Made by a program: the position numbers and the translations under genes. From Epiperipatus broadwayi (taxonomy: Eukaryota; Onychophora; Udeonychophora; Euonychophora; Peripatidae): 64,000 nucleotides of DNA. The stretch is from contig JAQFVV010006208.1 of the NCBI GenBank assembly GCA_028023455.1, positions 7,052,963 to 7,116,962 on the forward strand. The letters are read 5' to 3'. The notes under the pieces are model-generated. The model did not search any database, was not told the DNA's origin, and saw only the letters and a list, made by a program, of their open reading frames with translations. Below, in pieces: positions 57,780 through 64,000 of this stretch. How positions within the stretch are numbered: position 1 is the first letter of the stretch; every line of letters begins with the position of its first letter.

Positions 57780-59040
57780 AATTAATCCATTTGACAGTTT
57801 CGATTGCCCAGCAACCTTTCCAGAGCTACCAAAACATATGTAAATACATAAATATACAAATATATAATCGTATAAGCATTTTAACATCTATTTTTAAATG
57901 ACTCATTTTTAACCTATACCTTAATACCTACATCTATATATACATGCATACACATCAAATATGTATATATTATTCATTTATACTAGTCTTACATATATTA
58001 TTCCTATTATGTAAAATTCTATATTTTGTGTTAATATATACACACATAAACAATAAACTGAATAAATAATGTTTCTATATTTACAAATGCTGATAAACAA
58101 TTACCATATCTACAAATGATAATTCTATAATACTGTGAGTGCTTTCGAAGATCTGAGCCTTCATTTTCAAAGAAGTAGCTGGAATCTGTATCAACAACAT
58201 CAAAAACCACATCCTCCTGATGTATGCCCAGCAGGCCGTTTACAAGATTGCGTGCAATAACATTGATTGCCTGGCGGCATTTATGGTGAGTCTAGAGCAT
58301 CCGCACAAGACTATATACACATTCAACAAGGCTCTGACTGATCCATCCCACCCTTCTATTTTTGCGCAGCACACAGCTACTACAGGGCATCAGTGTATAC
58401 CGGATAACCCTCACGTGGTATGCAGAGAACAGCACGAGTTATGAAGATCAAAGAGGCGTGTTTTATCATCTCTGATGTTCATGCCATGAATAAGAAAGAA
58501 ACATTCTATGCCATCTCTAGAAAGTGGCAAATCTAGGTCAACGAAAATCTAGTCCACTCTAATTTACATAATTTTACATCTTTGAATTCCAGATACTTCT
58601 TTGAAAATGAAGGCTCAGATCTTCAAAAGTGCTCAGAGTATTATAGAATTATCATTTGTAGATACGGTAATTGTTTATCAGTGTTTGTAAATATAGAAAC
58701 ATTATTTATTTAGCTTATTGTTTATGTGTGTATCTATTAACACAAAATATAGAATTTTACATATATATAAACTAACAAATAGTTGAACATTAAATATCCC
58801 TATTATATTATTTATATAAATGTATATATAATAGGGATAATACATGTATGTGCAGAATATATATATATATTTGATATGAATACATGTATATATAGATATA
58901 GTTATTAAGGTATATGTAAAAAAAAGTCATTTCAAAAGATATATATTTATATATTTGAATATTTATGTATTTATATATGTTTTGTAGCTCTAATGAAGAT
59001 TACTGGATAATAGAAATAAGCATTGAAAAATTAAAAGAAA
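57780..59040 (+). mobile_element. Deleted Penelope-like element with inverted arms and hammerhead motifs
   Basis: Inverted arms of about 400 bp (57780-58190 and 58580-59040) flank a GIY-YIG endonuclease remnant (58145-58540). It reads VYKIACNNIDC, then AEHT-like text as FAQHTATTGHQ and NPHVVCREQHEL, then IKEACFIIS and MNKKETF after a shift. These are the spacing and residues of the Penelope-like endonuclease (R-E in REQHEL, HE-x-KRRIKEA). The left arm carries on minus a hammerhead-like motif ending GAAACTGTC (57801-57793). The right arm has its decayed plus counterpart near 58990. RT is deleted. Confidence 0.72.
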
Positions 59041-59044
59041 GGAG

Positions 59045-61638
59045 GATTTGTTTTTTTTTTAATTTTATATACTTATCTATGACTGTCTTGATTTCTTTAG
59101 AATTGCAAGTTTAATGAATGGTTTTCAAAACATTATAAATTATGACACTAGACTGATTTATGTGGTTGTTTTCCATTATCATGTGAGCAGCTTCTTTTAT
59201 TTTTTTTCTTTGTACTTCTTTTTGCCTAGTATTTTTGTCTTTTCTTAGATGAACATATATATAGTCACTGATAAATACATGAACTATTACTTTAGATGCT
59301 CTTTTAATTGCTTTTCATTGGAATGACCGGGACCTTAAATTTAATATTCACGTATCTAAAAATCCAAGGTTCGAACTCCATGCTAGAACTATCATGTGGT
59401 ATTTTGTAGATGTAATGTTTATTTTTCAGCATTTCTTGTTCAAGTTTGTAGATATGAGGGTTATTATGGTATGGTCACATGGTGAAGCAATGTTACAAAC
59501 ATTCTAGACACACATCAATAATATATCCTCTTCAATTAATATCATAATTGAATAAGAACAAGATCGGAAATTGCATTCTTAAATATTCTCATGATAAAAC
59601 TTGCATATGCCAAAATGAAAACTGCAGTTTACAGAAAATTCACTTACAGGAAAATATTTAACATATATATCTTAGTCATGGCAAAAACAAAGTGTTGAGT
59701 TATATTATTATTGTGGAACAATGCAAAAGAGATTTGTTCAGTAATCAGTGATTTGGAAAAAAAAAAGATCTATATAGAAAAACTTATAAAGAGTGGTTAC
59801 TCATCAGATGCCATTAAGTAAATCTTAAATAGATAACAAAAAGAATTGTCAAAAGGAAAACCAATTATAAATAATATATTGTGTCCATACATACAAGTGA
59901 TAGCAGAGAAACTAAAGAAAATATGCAATCAATATAACATCAGAATAGCTTTCCAAAGCTGTAGCACCCTATGCGAAATCTTAATCTCTATAAAACCTAA
60001 GCACAAAATGCTGAAAAGCAAAAACTACATGTAAGAAATACCAATTAATATGGAAAAAATTATACTGATGAAAGCAGTCAAAACACAAACTGATACTTAA
60101 AAGGAAAAAAAACTGATTGTATTTTTATTATTAATAATAAATCTTACAAAAAAGAAAATCAAGTCAGATGTCACATGACCTATTTAGCAAGCTTGTATTA
60201 CAAATGTTATATATAGAGCTTGCAAATAAGCTCTTAACAAGCTTTGCAGAAAATCTCCAACCCCAGACCGGTTTTTGCTACTGGCTTTCTCAGTGCTAGG
60301 ATATTCAACCATTAGATTAAAAATACCAGGACAAGCCCAACACTTTATCTAATGGATACCTATTAAGTAGAAAATCTAACATTTTCAGACATCCAGGTGT
60401 TTTCCAATCCAGCTATCTAACTTAAATAGTTAATGGAACTGAACTAAGTTCAGATACACCATATATTAATAGCTTTAGCAATATAAAATTACCAAAGCCT
60501 TAATAGCAAAAATCTTATATGTAAAAATATATTTTAATTTTTTTTTTAAAATTAAATTTCATTTGTAAAGGTTTCACTGTATATTGAGATATTTCTTATT
60601 ATTATTAATTTTCTTATATGGTTTTTATTCTTTATGCATTTACTTTTCCTATGTAATTAATATAAGTGTTTATAAATGCTGCGCAGGGAGAGCTTTTCCC
60701 GCTAAGCGTTTGAAATGCTTATATCAATTATGTGGTTCTTAGAAGATTACTGTTATTTTTATATCTAATATTGTTATTATTATGAATATTAAATTATTTG
60801 ATAGAATTAGCTTTATTTTTATAACATTTCCATATATTTATTTCAATAAATTTCTTCACATCTACATCTCATGAATTTACTTCTAGTAATCATCTCAACG
60901 TATTTGTTTATTAATAAGATTCAAATTAGACAATTTTTGTTTTTATTTTTTTCTTTCCCAATTTAGTGTTCACCCAACATGCACCAGGTGATATTTTTTT
61001 TCCCTTCAACATTTCAACTCACTCAACTTTAATATTAATGTTACATATTAATTTTTTAAATAATGGCTCGAACTTGTAACTGATTGCATTTCAGTTAGAA
61101 ATTTCAAAACCGTTCTGAAATGAAACGTAGAATTTTCACAAATATTGATCATCCAGAAATGACTTTTTATATTACATTAGTAATAAGATAAGATATTTTC
61201 AACATAAAAATCTATTAGTTTGTCTTCTTCTTTGCATATATAAAAATATATTGATATGGAGGGGGCCCCTCATTTTTCGCATAATTGTTTATAATTAATT
61301 AAAATATTAATTAAGAATTGCTGGATAATCAATATTTATATTTTTAATTAATTAATGTCATCTTGAAAACTAGCATGAGAACAAATTCTAACACAGCATC
61401 TGATATCCCATAATATTCTTAGTTAATTATCATAAATGATACTTTCTTAATTACTAATTAATTGCACAAGTTATTTATCGTTTCGATTTATAAAGGCAGA
61501 AAAAATAGGTATATTAATAATTATATTTCTTTTAAATCTTTTAAATATTTTTAGTTATATAAAATATGCATGGAGATTAAAAACATTTTTTATAGTTTTT
61601 TGTCAGTTATTTTATGTATATTAATCACTTTTATAAAG
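59045..61638. other. Intron before the acidic linker exon
   Basis: Contains the family B head near 59335-59400 and the element at 60165-60500. The rest is AT-rich with no coding signal. Confidence 0.5.
60165..60500 (-). mobile_element. Relative of the element at 20-420, hammerhead decayed
   Basis: The ends match the first repeat of the window (CAAGTCAGATGTCACATGAC near 60161-60180 versus its complement near 22-41). On minus, CTGAGAA, GCC..., AAAACC, GGTC and TGGGG remain of the ribozyme. ACCGGT at helix III is palindromic. Confidence 0.5.
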
Positions 61639-61719
61639 AAACTAAAGGAGTGCCGGAAGAAGTTCACCCAGTTGACGATGAGATTTTTGAACCCTCAAAA
61701 CCAATCCAAGAAGAAGGAG
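61639..61719 (+). CDS. Acidic linker exon of the twitchin-like gene
   Basis: A 27-codon exon, phase 1 at both ends (acceptor tataaag to 61638, donor gtaaaa from 61720). It encodes E-T-K-G-V-P-E-E-V-H followed by PVDDEIFEPSKPIQEEG. Composition (Glu, Pro, Lys, Asp) resembles the linker exon at 30432, and it sits after two FN3 domains, the same slot in the super-repeat. The polypyrimidine tract is modest, so confidence is lower than for domain exons. The next exon, expected to be an Ig domain, lies beyond the window. Confidence 0.7.
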
Positions 61720-62399
61720 GTAAAAAATTATGAAATATTATTATTATTATTATTAATCTTTTAAAATTAATCTAGATATGTATATGATAAATAATCATAG
61801 AGCAAATAAGGCATAATAGATTACCATAACGGCAATCCACAAGTCAAACTCAGAACCAATAATGAACAACATTTCCGTAGAGTAGTTTTTATTAAACCAC
61901 TCATGCAAGCTAAGGAATGTTTTTTATCCTCTTTTAACTCTTTGTGGAGTGATGTAAGGATAAACATATGATCAGATATGATTGTCATATCTGACCTTGC
62001 CTTCAGAAGTAGACTAGTTTAGATTCCTTCCTTATTTGATCAGATTGAGCACTCGTTGCCGCTAACCAATGTGTAAACATTGGATAATCAATGCATAAAC
62101 ATGGCCAAAGGCTAAAAACAAGTATGGCCAATGTGTAAACATGTATACAAAATCCTACCATTGGTTAGACTCTCTGAGTCTGACCGCTGCCAGTAAGGTA
62201 AGGGATTTGGCAATAAATAGTCAGCCCTTTTGGAGACAAGAGATATATGTCTATATGGGTATACAGAGAGAGAGATAATATCTGTCTAATCTGAATGACT
62301 GAAAGTGCTCACCATTGAAACCACAGTGGTGTTTCTACTAATCAGTACCGATACCTCTACGCAGTAAGGCAAGTCCTGATAGGACTGGAAGCTGCTACG

Positions 62400-62540
62400 A
62401 CTATAGCAGACTCGAAGCAAGCTGTTTAGTACAACCGGAAAAGTCATTTAACAAACTTGAGGCAAGCTGTCCAGTACAGCTGGAAGAGTTAAGACTAGAA
62501 CTCATGAGGCAAGTTAAATATACAGCTGGAAGTGAGTCGT
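62400..62540. repeat. Imperfect minisatellite, about 50 bp x 3
   Basis: GAGGCAAG, then TACAGCTGGAAG-like text, occurs three times. A 60-aa minus-strand frame is only this repeat. Confidence 0.55.
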
Positions 62541-62670
62541 CATTCGGCATAACCAGCTCATTATTGACTACATTATACGTCAAATTGTATATATTGATAT
62601 TATAATACGTATGTATATTTATTCTAATAAATTATACATATTAAATAGTGAGTGTTTATATTTTTGATAT

Positions 62671-62980
62671 TACTGTTGGTTTGAGTCTGAAACCTGCAAT
62701 TCAGCTAAACACAACAGAGATGATAAAAACATATGTAAGAGATTGTGGCATGGGCCGATTGATGACTGCTGGTTCTGCATAAAATGTACATCTTGGGGAT
62801 CATAGATTTTTTTCACATGTCTTTTACTGTTGGTTTGAGTCTGAAACCTGCAATTCAGCTAAACACAACAGAGATGATAAAAACATATGTAAGAGATTGT
62901 GGCATGGGCCGATTGATGACTGCTTGTTCTGCATAAAATGTACATCTTGGGGATCATAGATTTTTTTCACATGTCTTTTA
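62671..62980 (+). repeat. Two 154-bp units in tandem, each with a hammerhead-like motif (family E)
   Basis: TACTGTTGGTTTGAGTCTG starts at 62671 and again at 62825; the two units are almost identical. Each has TTGATGA (62759 and 62913), a CTGCT/AGCA-like hairpin, AAAATGTACATC and TTGGGGATC. The core has C-to-T and G-to-A changes. The sequence after the second unit (62980-63110) matches the right arm of 16620-16840. Confidence 0.75.
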
Positions 62981-64000
62981 TTATATGTTTGTGATTACAT
63001 CCTTCCACTAGGTGTTAAAAGTGAATAGAAAACATTTCCTGCCTTGCGTGAGAGTGCTGTAATGAAAATTACGCTATGGAAATGTTATTCATTATTGGAT
63101 AATCTCTAGTCTAATGAGTGACTAATAAAAATTATTAAGAAACTCGAACCATTTTCACAAATTCGTAAATAATACCCACTTTCTTATGTCATTGGTAATT
63201 TTATTCTAATTTTTTTCTCTCCAATTTATTCCTAAAATATTTTTTAAAATTTTAATCTGATTTAAAATATCCTGTTTAATTACCATTTAAACTTTTATTA
63301 TTTTCAACTATTTATATTTTTTTAATTTTAATTGTATTTATTTCATTTCAAACTTACTATAAATTTTTCTGTCCCTACTTAATATTCTCTAAGGTTTATT
63401 GTTGTAATCCAAACTTTGGTGCAATGAATTTCCTCCCCTGTTTTCTGATACTTATTTAACTATTATCAAAACAAAATGCAATTACCAAACAGTCCGAATA
63501 AATTTTAATTAAAAACAGGTGATAAGTAACACCTTTTATACTACTTTTTTCTATGTGTATTTGTGATATGTATGTGTATACCTAAATGCACATACATATA
63601 TGGGTATAAACTTATAGAGAGAAAAGTAATAAGTTTAATAAATTAAAGAATTTTAAAAGACTTACTCTTTTAAAATTAGTAAATAAAAGATTTATAACTT
63701 TAAGATTAGAAAAAGTTAAATTTTCTAAATTAGAAAAAGATAATTTTCTAAAATGAATAATACTCTAATTAATGAGAGTTGAATACATCGTTAATGAAAT
63801 AAAACAATTAAAGGAATTTGAGTTAGATTTCCTTTATAAGATAAATAACAAACTATAAAAATAATTCATTAATTAAAGTCCGAAAGATAATGATGTAAAT
63901 TCTTGTATGGAGATTAAAATGAAGAATCACCTGAGCGGATGGACAGAGTACTAGCCAATCAACTGCAGGGATTAAAACAATGAATGCCTCAGTACTAATT

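Larger units (their letters stand above)
61720..64000. other. Intron downstream of the linker exon
   Basis: 61800-62600 is somewhat GC-richer and repeat-like, including TGTGTAAACAT segments repeated near 62065-62145. 62990-64000 is AT-rich. No further exon was found before the window end. Confidence 0.5.

Overview
The window is intronic and exonic DNA from an animal nuclear genome. It is very A+T-rich (roughly 70-75% by eye) and there is no bacterial-style gene packing. One gene, on the + strand, runs through the whole window and leaves it at both ends. Eleven exons can be supported (2,745 nt, 915 codons, about 4% of the sequence). They encode a giant muscle protein of the twitchin/projectin (titin-like) class. 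The domain order is FN3-FN3-[6-residue micro-exon]-Ig-FN3-FN3-[99-codon P/E/K-rich exon]-Ig-FN3-FN3-[27-codon acidic linker exon], that is, repeats of Ig-FN3-FN3 with elastic or regulatory linkers between repeats. Each domain is one exon. Every intron is in phase 1, so each exon can be skipped or added without changing frame. The host is probably an invertebrate bilaterian, because twitchin/projectin proteins carry this super-repeat; the sequence does not let me name the lineage.

The introns (86 bp to 18.7 kb) are filled with repeats. Recognisable ones are five degraded non-LTR retrotransposon copies (8206-10760 -, 17745-18045 -, 24570-25440 -, 40395-40845 +, 53040-55290 +), a deleted mariner with intact inverted ends (18651-19211), a solo or truncated LTR (40848-41518 -), a 23-bp-TIR DNA element (11906-12888), tRNA-derived SINEs, several long foldbacks, and a 64-bp tandem array (about 55908-57120) containing a stretch that matches Illumina adapter sequence.

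The main discovery is that many apparently unrelated repeats carry the same RNA architecture: CUGANGA, a hairpin, GAAA, a very short self-complementary stretch, then NUH, with flanking sequences that pair. This is the core of a type I hammerhead self-cleaving ribozyme. I see about 30 copies in at least six sequence families whose stems differ but keep pairing. Two of the families flank remnants of a Penelope-like GIY-YIG endonuclease in inverted orientation (32695-33150 and 57780-59040), which is the known arrangement of hammerheads in Penelope-like element ends. Another family joins a tRNA-like pol III head to a hammerhead-like 3' part. Helix III is too short for a good hairpin but is palindromic (ACUAGU, ACCAAUUGGU, AUACGUAU), which predicts cleavage as dimers or multimers.

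The gene and the repeats are probably linked only by location: the repeats sit in introns, in both orientations. Those in the + orientation would be transcribed in the muscle-protein pre-mRNA and could in principle cleave it.
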